Source: Corynebacterium renale
GTDB lineage: Bacteria; Actinomycetota; Actinomycetes; Mycobacteriales; Mycobacteriaceae
Direction of reading: 5' to 3'
NCBI RefSeq assembly: GCF_002563965.1
Contig: NZ_PDJF01000001.1
Location: 682,001 to 746,000, forward strand
Length of the DNA: 64,000 bases
Shown: positions 17,128-26,031 of the stretch, one piece after another
Numbering within the stretch: the stretch's first letter is position 1
How the letters are laid out: each line of letters begins with the position of its first letter
Translations under genes and position numbers: made by a program
Notes under the pieces: model-generated
Told to the model about the DNA's origin: nothing
Seen by the model: only the letters and a program-made list of their open reading frames with translations
The model's database searches: none

Positions 17128-19427
17128 GCCAGCACCCGGCCGGTCGGCGTGTCCCCGGCGGCCACGTCGGCGGGGGTTCCGTCGGCGATGATCCGCCCGC
17201 CGTCCGCGCCAGCGCCAGGGCCGACCTCAATGATCCGGTCCGCGGCAGCGAGCGCGGCCACATTGTGTTCGGCGATGATGACGGATGCGCCGGCGTCGAC
17301 AAGCTCTTGGAGCCTGTCGATGAGCTTCGCAGTGTCCGCGGGGTGCAGGCCGGTCGACGGCTCGTCGAGCAGGTAAACGGTGTGCCCACGCCGCGATTTG
17401 GCCAGCTCGCGGGACACTTTGATGCGCTGCGCCTCACCACCGGAGAGCTCAGGCGCGCCCTGCCCGAGGCGCAGGTATCCCAAGCCCACGTCGTGGAGTG
17501 TGCGCAGGGCGCGGGAGATTTTCTCCTCGCCCTCAAAAACTGATAGCGCTTCCTCCACTGTGAGTCCGAGGACGTCCGCAATCGTGTACCCGTGCCACGT
17601 GACCTCGAGGGTTTCGTCCGTGTATCGCGCCCCGCCGCACGTGGGGCACGTGGTGTAGGAGCCCGGCAGGAAGACCAGTTCCACCTCTATTTGCCCCTCG
17701 CCGGAGCAGGTGGGGCATTGCCCTTCCTTGACGTTGTAGCTAAACCGCGACACACCCCAGCCGCGACGTTTCGCCTCGTCGGTGCGTGCGAAGAGGCGGC
17801 GGATGTCGTCGAAGAAGCCGGTGTAGGTGGCCACGCACGATCGCGGGGTCCGGCCGATGGGGTCCTGCGTAATTAATAGTGGGTTCTCCACTTGCTTCTC
17901 GACGGCCTCCAGCAGCGTCGTCTTCCCCGCACCCGATAACCCGGCGACGGTCGTGAACTGCCCGACCCCCAGGTTGACGTGGACGTCATCGAAGGAGCGT
18001 TCATCTACAACCACCTCCACGGTGCCCCGCGGTTCGCGGGGATTCTCATTGAGCACAGGCTTGGCACCGGCGGTGAGTTCGCGGTGCGTGGGCGAATCAA
18101 TAGCGGCGTCCAGGTACTCGGCGACGGGCCCGCTGAACAGCACTTTTCCGCCACCTTCGCCGGCTTCTGGGCCCACGTCGACGATCCAATCGCATTGGGC
18201 GACCAAATTCATGTCGTGTTCCACCAGCAGCACCGTATTCCCCTGTTCCACGAAGGTGCGCACCACGGTGAATACGGCTTCGCGTTCTTCCGGGTGTAGG
18301 CCGGCGGTCGGCTCGTCGAGGACGTACGCCACCCCAAATAGGCCCGTCTTCAACTGGGACGCCAAGCGCAGGCGCTGCGTCTCCCCGCCAGAAAGCGTGC
18401 GTGCCGGACGGTCCAGGCTTAGGTGCCCAAGGCCCAGCTCAACGGCGGAATCCAGGATTGGGGCCAGGGCGTCGAGGAGGAGGCGTTCGGCTTCGCTGGC
18501 GGGGTCCGCGTGGTGGGTGGCCGTAATCTTCTGGAGTTCGGTAAGGGAGAGCGTCCCGAGTTCGTCGATAGGCATTCCCGCCCAGGTCACCGTGAGCGCT
18601 TCGCGGATGAGGCGGCGGCCGTCGCAAAGCGGGCACGTGCGCGCCTCCATGAAACCGAGCGTGCGTTTACGCAGGGTATCCGACTCCGTCTCCGCGAGTG
18701 TTTTGTTCAGGTACGAGGACACGGAACGCCATGTGCCCTCGTACGTCTTCTGCACCTGATCCTTGCCGCGGACCGGGTAAATCGTGACCACCGGCTGTTC
18801 CTCGGTGTAGAGTATCCATTCGCGCTGGTCAGCGGGGATGTCCTGCCACGGGGTGTCCATCGGGAAGCCGAGCTCCTCGAGGATGTCGTGGAAATTCTTG
18901 CCCGCCCACGCGCCCGGCCACGCGGCGATTGCCCCATCGTTGATGCTCAAAGTGGGGTCTGGGACCATGCTGGCCTCCGTGGCCACATACTCGGTGCCCG
19001 TTCCCTGGCACTGTGGACACATGCCGGCCGTCGTGTTCGGGGAGAAATGATCGGAATCCATATGGCCCACACCGTCGGGGTAGGTGCCCGCGCGCGAATA
19101 CAGCAGGCGCACCGTGTTTGACATCGTGGAGACTGTGCCCACCGTCGAGCGCGCTCCACCCGCCGACGTATTCTGCTGCAACGCCACCGTCGGCGGCAGC
19201 CCATCAATCGCATCAACCTGCGGGTCCGTCGCCGAACCAATCAGCCGACGCGCAAACGGCGCCACCGACTCAAAATAGCGGCGCTGCCCCTCCCCATGAA
19301 TCGTCCCGAACGCCAACGACGACTTCCCCGACCCCGAAATCCCCGCCACCGCAACCACCTGGCCACGCGGGATGTCCACATCCACCCCCTTCAAGTTATG
19401 GAGATGGGCACCGCGGACAGAAATCAT
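17124..19427 (-). CDS. UvrA paralogue (short, UvrA2-like ABC ATPase)
   Basis: 767 residues, clearly shorter than the usual 940-960 of repair UvrA. Two ABC modules are present: Walker A GISGSGKSS and GLSGAGKTT, signatures LSGGETQRLRLASQL and LSGGEAQRIKVSREL. Zinc-knuckle cysteines occur (CPQCQGTG, CPLCDG, CPTCSGEG, CPTCGG). The region between the first Walker A and the first knuckle is too short for the UvrB-binding domain, which is typical of class II/III paralogues tied to drug resistance or DNA-damage tolerance. Start is ATG 19427; GTG at 19436 or 19445 is possible. Role in repair is uncertain. Confidence 0.85.
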   Translation of the reverse strand: MISVRGAHLHNLKGVDVDIPRGQVVAVAGISGSGKSSLAFGTIHGEGQRRYFESVAPFARRLIGSATDPQVDAIDGLPPTVALQQNTSAGGARSTVGTVSTMSNTVRLLYSRAGTYPDGVGHMDSDHFSPNTTAGMCPQCQGTGTEYVATEASMVPDPTLSINDGAIAAWPGAWAGKNFHDILEELGFPMDTPWQDIPADQREWILYTEEQPVVTIYPVRGKDQVQKTYEGTWRSVSSYLNKTLAETESDTLRKRTLGFMEARTCPLCDGRRLIREALTVTWAGMPIDELGTLSLTELQKITATHHADPASEAERLLLDALAPILDSAVELGLGHLSLDRPARTLSGGETQRLRLASQLKTGLFGVAYVLDEPTAGLHPEEREAVFTVVRTFVEQGNTVLLVEHDMNLVAQCDWIVDVGPEAGEGGGKVLFSGPVAEYLDAAIDSPTHRELTAGAKPVLNENPREPRGTVEVVVDERSFDDVHVNLGVGQFTTVAGLSGAGKTTLLEAVEKQVENPLLITQDPIGRTPRSCVATYTGFFDDIRRLFARTDEAKRRGWGVSRFSYNVKEGQCPTCSGEGQIEVELVFLPGSYTTCPTCGGARYTDETLEVTWHGYTIADVLGLTVEEALSVFEGEEKISRALRTLHDVGLGYLRLGQGAPELSGGEAQRIKVSRELAKSRRGHTVYLLDEPSTGLHPADTAKLIDRLQELVDAGASVIIAEHNVAALAAADRIIEVGPGAGADGGRIIADGTPADVAAGDTPTGRVLA

Positions 19428-19453
19428 TTCACTCACCCACCCCACCGTAGCGA

Positions 19454-19475
19454 GCTTCTCGACGCCCCGCCGGTC
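19454..19475 (-). repeat. 22-bp GTCGAKAAGC-type repeat
   Basis: On the minus strand GACCGGCGGGG then CGTCGAGAAGC, between the uvrA-like gene and crgA, close to the crgA -10 box. Confidence 0.65.
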
Positions 19476-19482
19476 CTGATAG

Positions 19483-19488
19483 TATAGT
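19483..19488 (+). promoter_or_regulatory. -10 box of the crgA promoter
   Basis: TATAGT, preceded by CTGATAG, fits the corynebacterial -10 consensus TANANT and lies 44 bases before the crgA start codon. Confidence 0.55.
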
Positions 19489-19531
19489 GAGCCGATAAAC
19501 GCATGCAGCTTAATACAGAAGGTTGACCACT

Positions 19532-19807
19532 ATGCCTAAGGCAAAAATTACGACCACCGGCCAGCTGCCCTCCTCTACCCCAGGCAGCAACGCGAACCGC
19601 ACCCCGGTGAAAATCAATACCGGCGGCACGCCCGTGTGGTACAAGGTCGTTATGTTCGGCCTTATGCTCATCGGCCTTGCCTGGCTGGTTGTGAACTACC
19701 TGGCCGGCGACAAGATCCCATTCATGATGGAACTCGGCCCCTGGAACTACGGCATCGGCTTCGGCTTCCTCATCGTTGGCCTGCTCATGACGATGGGTTG
19801 GCGCTAG
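19532..19807 (+). CDS. crgA: cell-division protein CrgA
   Basis: 91 residues with two membrane helices ([20 protein letters not shown] and [17 protein letters not shown]) and a basic, Ser/Pro-rich N-terminus starting MPKAKI. Length and layout match CrgA, an actinobacterial septum protein that recruits penicillin-binding proteins and MurJ/CwsA and is a substrate of PknA/PknB in mycobacteria. ATG 19532 follows AGAAGG. It is monocistronic, with its own promoter and terminator. Confidence 0.93.
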   Translation: MPKAKITTTGQLPSSTPGSNANRTPVKINTGGTPVWYKVVMFGLMLIGLAWLVVNYLAGDKIPFMMELGPWNYGIGFGFLIVGLLMTMGWR

Positions 19808-19822
19808 AGAATTAGCCGGCAC

Positions 19823-19859
19823 ACCGGGCCCCGCTTATATGCGCGGGGCCCGGTTTTTT
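19823..19859 (+). terminator. crgA terminator
   Basis: ACCGGGCCCCGC pairs with GCGGGGCCCGGT and is followed by TTTTTT, 15 bases after the crgA stop. Confidence 0.92.
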
Positions 19860-19973
19860 GTTGCGTTGGCCTTCTTCGCAGCTTGTTTGGGTGAAGTAAA
19901 GTGTGTCCGGCCGCGGTGGAGATTGCGCCATGACCACGCGGGGCGTCTCGGCTACACGAGGATTGCCGCGCGT

Positions 19974-20060
19974 GATACGAAAAAGACATTTTACCAGTTA
20001 GGCAACATTAAACCCCCAAGTGAATTTTTTCGGATGGCCGCAGAATGTCTTTTTTATATC
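19974..20060 (-). repeat. dispersed 87-bp hairpin repeat, family A copy 2
   Basis: Inverted relative to copies 1 and 3. On the plus strand it starts GATACGAAAAAGACATT and ends AATGTCTTTTTTATATC. The interior keeps TTAAACCCCCAAG and CCAGTTAGG. The outer flank ATTGCCGCGCGT corresponds to the right flank of the other copies. With the crgA terminator it fills most of the 336-base gap between crgA and the next gene. Confidence 0.85.
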
Positions 20061-20143
20061 ATCGCCAGCCCCTCCGGAAACGATAGATACCCTCTTCAAG
20101 CTTGTGAGCCTGGGGATAAGCCGGATTGGAGGCGCACTTTCCT

Positions 20144-20596
20144 TCACAGCGTGGTTCTCATGCGGTAGGAGGACCACAAGCCCAGCACGAAGATCGCGAT
20201 ATAGCTGAGTACACAGCCAACGAAGAACAAGCCAGCTAGTAGGTCGGACAGGTCTGTGGCCTGCTCGCCCATCAAGGTGATCAGCACCGAATAGCTGTCA
20301 TTGAAATCAGAGCTGTCTTGGACCATGAAGCCGAAAAGGAAGAACATGACTTGGTGCACAACCCACGCCCAGCTAACCGGCGTTGTGTAGTACTTTCGCC
20401 CAGTGGCCTCCTCGGTGCGCCACCCAAAAAGAAGCGCAACGCCCCACACGATGAGAAGCGGAATCGACGACATTGCAAACAGCAGCGTCATCACCCCCGG
20501 CATCCCCGTAATCAGCGGGCGCAGGAAAAGCAGCCACGCCAACAGGAGCAGATTAACGACGATCACCTGCGCCACACTTAGCCGGAAAGTACGCAT
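20144..20596 (-). CDS. four-helix membrane protein, unknown
   Basis: 150 residues with four predicted helices (VIVVNLLLLAWLLFLRPLI; LLFAMSSIPLLIVWGVALLF; WVVHQVMFFLFGFMV; LLAGLFFVGCVLSYIAIFVL). No family is recognised. ATG at 20596 has AGGGGGAACCC upstream. It stands alone between the family A repeat and the Fic module. Confidence 0.65.
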   Translation of the reverse strand: MRTFRLSVAQVIVVNLLLLAWLLFLRPLITGMPGVMTLLFAMSSIPLLIVWGVALLFGWRTEEATGRKYYTTPVSWAWVVHQVMFFLFGFMVQDSSDFNDSYSVLITLMGEQATDLSDLLAGLFFVGCVLSYIAIFVLGLWSSYRMRTTL

Positions 20597-20768
20597 GGGT
20601 TCCCCCTTTTCTCATCGCTCTTGGATTTGCTACTTATGTTAGCGGCAAAACCTGCGTTGTGCTGCACCATTTCAGCTAATATGCGTTCATATGTTCGAAT
20701 TGTTGGTATTGGGTGTCTGCTTTATCTGATAGACCAAGTACCCACACATTCTTCCAAGGAGTCCTGCC

Positions 20769-20951
20769 ATGAAACGCATCCATAGTAAGCGTCAGGTTGA
20801 AAACATCCTGGCCTCAATCGAAATCGACACCCCTCCGCTAAGCGAGGAAACCAGGCGACAGTGCCACCGGATCGCAGCCGGTGAGATCACCGCTGACGAA
20901 GCTATTGCTGCTATGCGGAAGCGGAAAGCAAGGCACTGCAATGAGCAGTAA
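20769..20951 (+). CDS. VbhA-like antitoxin of Fic toxin
   Basis: 60 residues. The pattern HRIAAGEITADEAIAAM matches the antitoxin_VbhA fold (VVVGELETSDVI in Bartonella VbhA), and LASIEIDT aligns with the inhibitory-helix segment LASQRLEG. Class I antitoxins insert a glutamate from this helix into the Fic active site and block AMP transfer. Here the glutamate position is Asp20 and the following Gly/Asn is Thr21. AGGAGT precedes ATG 20769. It overlaps the toxin gene by 11 bases. Confidence 0.82.
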   Translation: MKRIHSKRQVENILASIEIDTPPLSEETRRQCHRIAAGEITADEAIAAMRKRKARHCNEQ

Positions 20952-21630
20952 TCGGGAACGCTGGAACGAATTAATCTATCCAGAAACTGGAACTCTCCGT
21001 AACTTGAGCGGGGTAACTGATTACTACGTATGGCAAGACCAAGAAGCAGAACTGACTAGTTACCGCGCAATTGAGATCCCACCGGAAGGACTCGGTGGAG
21101 ACACCGTGGCCGAATATCTGAAGCGCGTACACGGGCATCTTTTCCAGGATTGCTACTCGTGGGCTGGCCAGTTTCGTAATGTCCCCATGGCTAAAGCCAA
21201 TGAAATCTTCGACGACGATGAGGTCCAGGAATTCATCGACCCCGAACACATCGAAGCCTTCCTAGCCACGATTGACGGTGATATTGAATCGCTTAGCGGC
21301 CTGGATTCTGACGCCTTGATCGAAACATTGGGAACCATTCATGCCAAGCTCAACGCTGTTCACCCTTTCCGTGATGGCAATGGGCGCACGACCCGGTTCG
21401 TCATGACAACGCTGGCCTATAAACACGGGATCGACCTGGACTGGCGGGACGCAAAACCTGGTGTACATTTCGCATCTATTGCTTCGATGCGCGATGAGAC
21501 AATCCGCGCAGCCCCGTTCCATGCGCTGTATGGAGAAATCGCCACGCCTTTAGACGACATCGATGATGGTCAGCGGCCTTTTTATCCGGATACCAGCCTT
21601 CTGGACATGCTCGAGATAGACGCCAGTTAA
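20941..21630 (+). CDS. Fic-domain AMP transferase toxin
   Basis: 229 residues. The catalytic loop HPFRDGNGRTTR is a full match to HxFx(D/E)GNGRxxR, so it should be able to transfer AMP from ATP to a protein target; in VbhT-type toxins the targets are GyrB and ParE. N-terminal residues 20-100 carry the substrate flap. It is a stand-alone class I Fic toxin without a mobilisation domain. The 11-base overlap with the antitoxin gives coupled translation. Confidence 0.92.
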   Translation: MSSNRERWNELIYPETGTLRNLSGVTDYYVWQDQEAELTSYRAIEIPPEGLGGDTVAEYLKRVHGHLFQDCYSWAGQFRNVPMAKANEIFDDDEVQEFIDPEHIEAFLATIDGDIESLSGLDSDALIETLGTIHAKLNAVHPFRDGNGRTTRFVMTTLAYKHGIDLDWRDAKPGVHFASIASMRDETIRAAPFHALYGEIATPLDDIDDGQRPFYPDTSLLDMLEIDAS

Positions 21631-21673
21631 ACATCCACCAAGCTTTATAGCTTGCAACCACAAGGAGCAACCC

Positions 21674-22423
21674 ATGATCTGGAAAGCAGACATAGCCAAC
21701 GTCCTGAAAGCCTACGACCCGTCGGTGACCCAAGAGCAGATCGACAATCTCTACGACACCATGTACACCCAATGGAGTCAGCTCTGTGACCAGCTAGCTG
21801 ATACCGAGTTGAAGGCTTTCAGAACCAAGTATGGCCAGGAACCCGGATACATGGAGACCGTATCGATTAGGCAGATGGGCGCTTTGCGGGCCAAGAATCA
21901 GATTTACGGAGCATATCTGGAGGGAATGAATCAGGAGATCGCTCAACGCCAAATTGAGGAAGACGAGTGGGACGAGGAGCAGTACCGCCTAGAGCAAGAA
22001 GCTCGCAAGCTCGAGAAATCCAAGAAAGTATTAATGCGCCCAAACGGGTGGAAGGAAGACCGCGACAAGATCGTCGTCGGCGAGTTGACGGAATACTACA
22101 GAGAGAGCCTATGGCCGGACGGGTCTCTACTGTTCGACGAGTTCCTGGAGGCACTATTGGAAAGGATCCAGTTCCTCAACGAACCGCTTCCGGAGACCCA
22201 GAAGGATCCAGAGTGGTTGTGGATCACCCAGCAGGTGAATCAAGCAGTGAAAGAGGAAATGCCGAAAATCGAGGCGTTAGTCAAAGAGTTAGCGCCGCTG
22301 AACGAAGCCAGACTCCTGGACGTAGAAACGCGGTTAGACTTCTTATGGAACAAGGTACTGCTTAGCAATGCGCTACCAAATCCTAAGTATCCGGAAATCC
22401 CGGGCGACAACAAGTTGCTCTAG
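21674..22423 (+). CDS. unknown helical protein downstream of Fic module
   Basis: 249 residues, not recognised. The sequence is acidic and strongly helical, with a probable coiled coil at about 85-125 (EIAQRQIEEDEWDEEQYRLE). There is no signal peptide or membrane segment. AAGGAG precedes ATG 21674, 44 bases after the toxin stop, so it may be co-transcribed with the Fic pair. Base use is less GC-rich than in neighbouring core genes, which suggests acquisition along with the module. Confidence 0.65.
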   Translation: MIWKADIANVLKAYDPSVTQEQIDNLYDTMYTQWSQLCDQLADTELKAFRTKYGQEPGYMETVSIRQMGALRAKNQIYGAYLEGMNQEIAQRQIEEDEWDEEQYRLEQEARKLEKSKKVLMRPNGWKEDRDKIVVGELTEYYRESLWPDGSLLFDEFLEALLERIQFLNEPLPETQKDPEWLWITQQVNQAVKEEMPKIEALVKELAPLNEARLLDVETRLDFLWNKVLLSNALPNPKYPEIPGDNKLL

Positions 22424-22503
22424 CCGTCAAAACTCTTCACGCTCGGGAATTGCATCACCGCTTCACCGCGCCCAATGCTTCACCACCCGATACACTTTCG
22501 GGT

Positions 22504-23763
22504 ATGAAAACAGCATGGGCTTTGTGGGACTGCGGTTCCGCCGCATTCAACGCGGTGTTGGTGACGTTCATTTTCTCGGTGTACCTCACGGATTCCGTCG
22601 GCGCCACCATCGACGCCTCCCAAACACCGTCGTTCTACTACAGCATCGCGCTCGCCATTGCCGGCGTCGCGATTGCCCTGGTAGCCCCGGTGATGGGTCA
22701 GCGTGCCGACGCCCGCGGCACCCGTCGAAAGTCCCTGATCCTGTGGACCCTCGTGACGATCGGCCTCATGGCCTCCCTCTTCCTCGTGCGCAACGACGCC
22801 GCGCTCTGGTTCTGGGTAGGCATCACAATCATGGCCGTCGCCTCCATCACGTTCGAGTTCGCCGAGGTCAACTACTTCGCCATGCTCAACCAAATCTCCA
22901 CACCCGCCACGGTCGGTCGTATTTCGGGAGTGGGCTGGGCGCTCGGTTACGTGGGTGGCATCGTCGTACTGCTTCTATGTTTCATCCTCTTCATCTCCGG
23001 GGAGGGTGGCGCATTCGGGCTGCCCACAGAAGCCGGCCTGAACATCCGCCTCGTCGCCCTCTTCGCGGCGACCTGGTTCTTGCTCGCGGCCCTGCCCCTA
23101 TTTTTCAAGGCACCACCCGCCCCGAAGACCGGCGAACAACTCTCCTGGGCTGGCTCCTACAAGAAACTGTGGGCGACCATCCGCCACCTGTGGATTAACG
23201 ACCGCAATACCGCCTACTTCCTCATCGCATCCGCTGTTTTCCGCGACGGGCTCGCCGGCGTATTCACGTACGGCGCGATCCTCGCGGTAGCGGTCTACGG
23301 ACTAGATAACAGTGACGTCCTGCTCTTCGGCGTGGCAGCGAATGTGGTTGCAGCGGCGGGTGCCGCGGCCGGCGGTTGGCTCGATGACCGCATCGGTCCG
23401 AAACCTGTGATTATGGGATCGCTCGTAGCCATGATCGTGGTCGCCGGCGTGCTGCTTTTCGGGGAAGGACCCACCATTTTCTGGATTTTCGGACTCCTGC
23501 TGTGCCTCTTTGTGGGGCCGGCGCAATCGGCGTCGCGTTCCTTCCTGGCGCGCCTCACCGATGAACAACATTCGGGGGAAATCTTCGGCCTCTACGCAAC
23601 AACGGGCCGCGCGGTCAGCTGGTTGGCTCCGCTCATGTTCATGATTTTAACCGCCATCGGCGGAGATCGCCTAGGCATCGTGGGCATTGCCGTGGTACTG
23701 GCTGCGGGCGCGTTCTTGCTGGTCCCGGTGAAGCAGGAGAAGGTGTCCACCGCCAGTGCATAA
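22504..23763 (+). CDS. MFS transporter, Atg22-like (UMF1) family
   Basis: 419 residues with twelve predicted helices. The start MKTAWALWDCGSAAFNAVLV is typical of the Atg22-like family, where a conserved W-D-x-G-x-x-A-F-N lies at the N-terminus. Such proteins are thought to export amino acids or small metabolites. ATG 22504 is preferred because upstream codons would prepend polar residues before helix 1. The DnaA-box cluster begins three bases after the stop. Confidence 0.85.
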   Translation: MKTAWALWDCGSAAFNAVLVTFIFSVYLTDSVGATIDASQTPSFYYSIALAIAGVAIALVAPVMGQRADARGTRRKSLILWTLVTIGLMASLFLVRNDAALWFWVGITIMAVASITFEFAEVNYFAMLNQISTPATVGRISGVGWALGYVGGIVVLLLCFILFISGEGGAFGLPTEAGLNIRLVALFAATWFLLAALPLFFKAPPAPKTGEQLSWAGSYKKLWATIRHLWINDRNTAYFLIASAVFRDGLAGVFTYGAILAVAVYGLDNSDVLLFGVAANVVAAAGAAAGGWLDDRIGPKPVIMGSLVAMIVVAGVLLFGEGPTIFWIFGLLLCLFVGPAQSASRSFLARLTDEQHSGEIFGLYATTGRAVSWLAPLMFMILTAIGGDRLGIVGIAVVLAAGAFLLVPVKQEKVSTASA

Positions 23764-23765
23764 AG

Positions 23766-24111
23766 TTATCCACAGGCTGTGGAGAATTTTGTGGAAAGTT
23801 TGTAATTCAGGATTCCACACCCTTTATCCACAGCCTGTGGATAAACCTGTTGACAAACTCCACAGTTCGCCAGGAAGTTCGAAATTACATGTTTTTCTTC
23901 GGGCAGAGGGACGTGCTTTCGAAAGTGCCCGCCCGGATTTTCGGTAAATTACAAGAATGTAGTTATCCACATTGTGGAGAAACCATGTGGACAATGTGAA
24001 ATGACAAGAACCTGTGGGTAACTCCTCGAATATTCCACAAAAATACACCGAACCGCAGGTCACCGGCTGTGGATAAAAGAAAACCGCCCGGAGGCGGTAA
24101 ATTACAAGTTT
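23766..24111. other. DnaA-box cluster outside the dnaA region
   Basis: Five perfect TTATCCACA boxes in about 310 bases: 23766-23774 (+), 23824-23832 (+), 23836-23844 (-), 23963-23971 (+) and 24068-24076 (-), plus a one-mismatch box at 24013-24021. The pair at 23824/23836 forms the palindrome TTATCCACA-GCC-TGTGGATAA. Four copies of an AATTACA motif lie between them (23801, 23883, 23947, 24100). No gene is present. Possible roles are a DnaA-titration site or a second origin-like locus. Confidence 0.8.
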
Positions 24112-24139
24112 GTGAGAAGCCCGACCCAGGCGTGGGCAT

Positions 24140-24179
24140 AAAAAACCGGCCACTTCCTTACCTAGAGGGAGGTGGCCGG
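24140..24179 (-). terminator. ppiA terminator
   Basis: On the minus strand CCGGCCAC pairs with GTGGCCGG and is followed by TTTTTT. Its upstream arm overlaps the 22-bp repeat at 24174-24195. Confidence 0.9.
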
Positions 24180-24195
24180 ATGGGCGTCGAGAAGC
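24174..24195 (+). repeat. 22-bp GTCGAKAAGC-type repeat
   Basis: GGCCGGATGGG followed by CGTCGAGAAGC. It abuts the ppiA stop codon and its first bases are part of the terminator stem. Confidence 0.8.
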
Positions 24196-24720
24196 TTACT
24201 TCTTGATCTCGATGGACTCGATGACTACCGGGTCAACCGGGCGGTCCTGCATGCCGGTGCGCACGTTTGCGATCTCGTCGACGACCTTCTGCGAAGCCGC
24301 GTCAGTGACCTCACCGAAAATGGTGTGGTGGTTGTTCAGATGCGGGGTCGGTGCGACGGTAATGAAGAACTGGGAACCGTTGGTGCCAGGGCCCGCATTA
24401 GCCATAGCCAGCAGGTATGGGCGATCGAACTGGAGCTCTGGGTGGAACTCATCGGCGAAGCGGTATCCAGGGCCACCCATGCCGGTGCCGGTTGGGTCGC
24501 CACCCTGAATCATGAAGCCAGCAATAATACGGTGGAAGATCGCGCCGTCGTAGAACGGGCCTTCCTTCTCACCCTTGGCATTCTTCTCAGTGTAAGGAGC
24601 GGTGCCCTCAGCCAGGCCAACAAAATTCTCGACGGTCTGCGGCGCATGGTTGCCGAACAGCTCAATCTCAATGTCACCGTGGTTAGTGTGCATGATTGCA
24701 GTAGCAGTAGAAATACTCAT
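24196..24720 (-). CDS. ppiA: cyclophilin-type peptidyl-prolyl isomerase
   Basis: 174 residues covering one cyclophilin domain. Active-site residues are visible: [24 protein letters not shown] and HTIFGEV. No signal peptide, so it is cytoplasmic and assists protein folding. Length and sequence match the PpiA gene that sits near gyrA in actinobacteria. ATG 24720 is the only start ahead of the domain. Confidence 0.94.
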   Translation of the reverse strand: MSISTATAIMHTNHGDIEIELFGNHAPQTVENFVGLAEGTAPYTEKNAKGEKEGPFYDGAIFHRIIAGFMIQGGDPTGTGMGGPGYRFADEFHPELQFDRPYLLAMANAGPGTNGSQFFITVAPTPHLNNHHTIFGEVTDAASQKVVDEIANVRTGMQDRPVDPVVIESIEIKK

Positions 24721-24781
24721 GCCGGCCAGTGTAGGCGGAAAACTTCCCCACGTGCCACCTTTTCACACCTATGATAGTGAC

Positions 24782-25378
24782 ATGAACACACTCAGCATGG
24801 CCCTGACCGCACTGAACGCGTCGCGCAGCGCGCTTAGCGCACTCAACGAATACCGCGAGAAGAAACAATCGCAGGCCTACGATGCGCTTGTCGACGTCAC
24901 CGAGAACCTCCCAGACGACCTCTCCAAAGAAGCCGGGGCTCTCACGGCCTCGGCGAAACGTCGGTTAGCACAGACCTGGGACAAAGCCACCGACGCCGCC
25001 TCCGACGCCGCTGAAACCGTTACCTCCGAAGCAAAGCGCCTCGGCTCCGACGGCAAGAAAATGTCCAAGCGCCTAGCCAAAAAAGCCGACAAGGCCGCAG
25101 ACAAAGCCCGCGCGAAAGCACAGAAGAAGATTGACAAGGCGCGCGGCAAAAAGCCCTGGTGGCAGAAGCTTCTCCGCGCCCTAGGCATAACGGCCTTGGT
25201 TGCAGCGATTGCCACTTTGGTCGGCTGGGTCGTGGCAAAATTCCTGAACCGCAACGAAGAAGTCAGCGACACCCCACCGCGCGTCGAAGAACACCGCGAA
25301 GACGGCAAATCCCGCCTGGTGTACTCCACCGAAACACCAGCTGAAGAAACCGAAGAAGCTGAATCAGACGAGGCGTAG
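24782..25378 (+). CDS. single-pass membrane protein with Ala/Lys-rich helix
   Basis: 198 residues, function unknown. Residues 45-125 form a charged, heptad-like Ala/Lys/Asp helix (KKADKAADKARAKAQKKIDK). One membrane segment follows (ALGITALVAAIATLVGWVVA) and an acidic tail. TATGAT at 24770-24775 lies seven bases before the ATG, so the mRNA is probably leaderless. It ends 15 bases inside the convergent MOSC gene. Confidence 0.7.
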   Translation: MNTLSMALTALNASRSALSALNEYREKKQSQAYDALVDVTENLPDDLSKEAGALTASAKRRLAQTWDKATDAASDAAETVTSEAKRLGSDGKKMSKRLAKKADKAADKARAKAQKKIDKARGKKPWWQKLLRALGITALVAAIATLVGWVVAKFLNRNEEVSDTPPRVEEHREDGKSRLVYSTETPAEETEEAESDEA

Positions 25379-26002
25379 TAAACCCTCGTGATGATGGCCC
25401 GGAAGACAGTGCGCAGCCACAACCTTCCGGGCTATTTCCTTGTTCCCCATCTTTGCGGCGAATGCTTCGGCCATAGTGATCCCGTGATCGGGGGCTTCAC
25501 GCAACACAATCGGGTCAGCAGGGCGGATCACGCCGGGACTCACCACGCGAAAATAGGCACCGCAATCACCGTGGGCGGTGAACTTTTTCAACCAGCCAGG
25601 GTGCTGCACCCACGCGGCAAATTTGGCGCACGGTGAACGCGGAACCGAAACCTCGAGAAGTACCTCGCCAATCTGCACCTGCTGGTTAATAACAAGGCGC
25701 GAAAGATCGATCCCCTCGGTGGTTAAGTTCTCCCCAAAAACCCCGTTGGGTAAGGAGCGGCCCAAGATACTTTCCCAGTAATCCAACTCCTCCCGCGCAA
25801 ACGCGTACACGGCCTTCTGTTCGCCGCCATGGCATTGGGAGTCCCCGACGACGTCGTGAAGCACCCCAGAACCGTCACCATACTCCGGTCCCGGCGCGCT
25901 GACCTGCACATATGGTTGTGGCCGCTTATCGATGCCCGTCATCGCGTAACGAGGAACGCCACTGGGGCGGGGCTGCCCAATGTTGGTGGAAAGAACACGC
26001 AT
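25364..26002 (-). CDS. MOSC-domain protein, YiiM-like
   Basis: 212 residues. The MOSC core is seen as GVFGENLTTEGIDL and the cysteine in VSVPRSPCAKF, the proposed metal-sulphur carrier residue; YAFAREELDYWESILGR precedes it. YiiM-type proteins reduce N-hydroxylated compounds with a molybdenum cofactor. ATG 26002 is the chosen start, with TTG 26008 possible. The 3' end overlaps the convergent neighbour by 15 bases. Confidence 0.85.
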   Translation of the reverse strand: MRVLSTNIGQPRPSGVPRYAMTGIDKRPQPYVQVSAPGPEYGDGSGVLHDVVGDSQCHGGEQKAVYAFAREELDYWESILGRSLPNGVFGENLTTEGIDLSRLVINQQVQIGEVLLEVSVPRSPCAKFAAWVQHPGWLKKFTAHGDCGAYFRVVSPGVIRPADPIVLREAPDHGITMAEAFAAKMGNKEIARKVVAAHCLPGHHHEGLLRLV

Positions 26003-26031
26003 GCCCAACAGTGTAAAGGCAGCGCAACAGG

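Noticed and set aside
17295..17304. GTCGACAAGC as a further copy of the repeated word
   Set aside because: The variable base is C, not T or G, and the site lies in coding sequence without the extended flank; it was left out of the count.
20690..20705. Possible LexA box near ATATGTTCGAAT ahead of the Fic module
   Set aside because: Only one half-site (TGTTCGA) matches; the other half does not.
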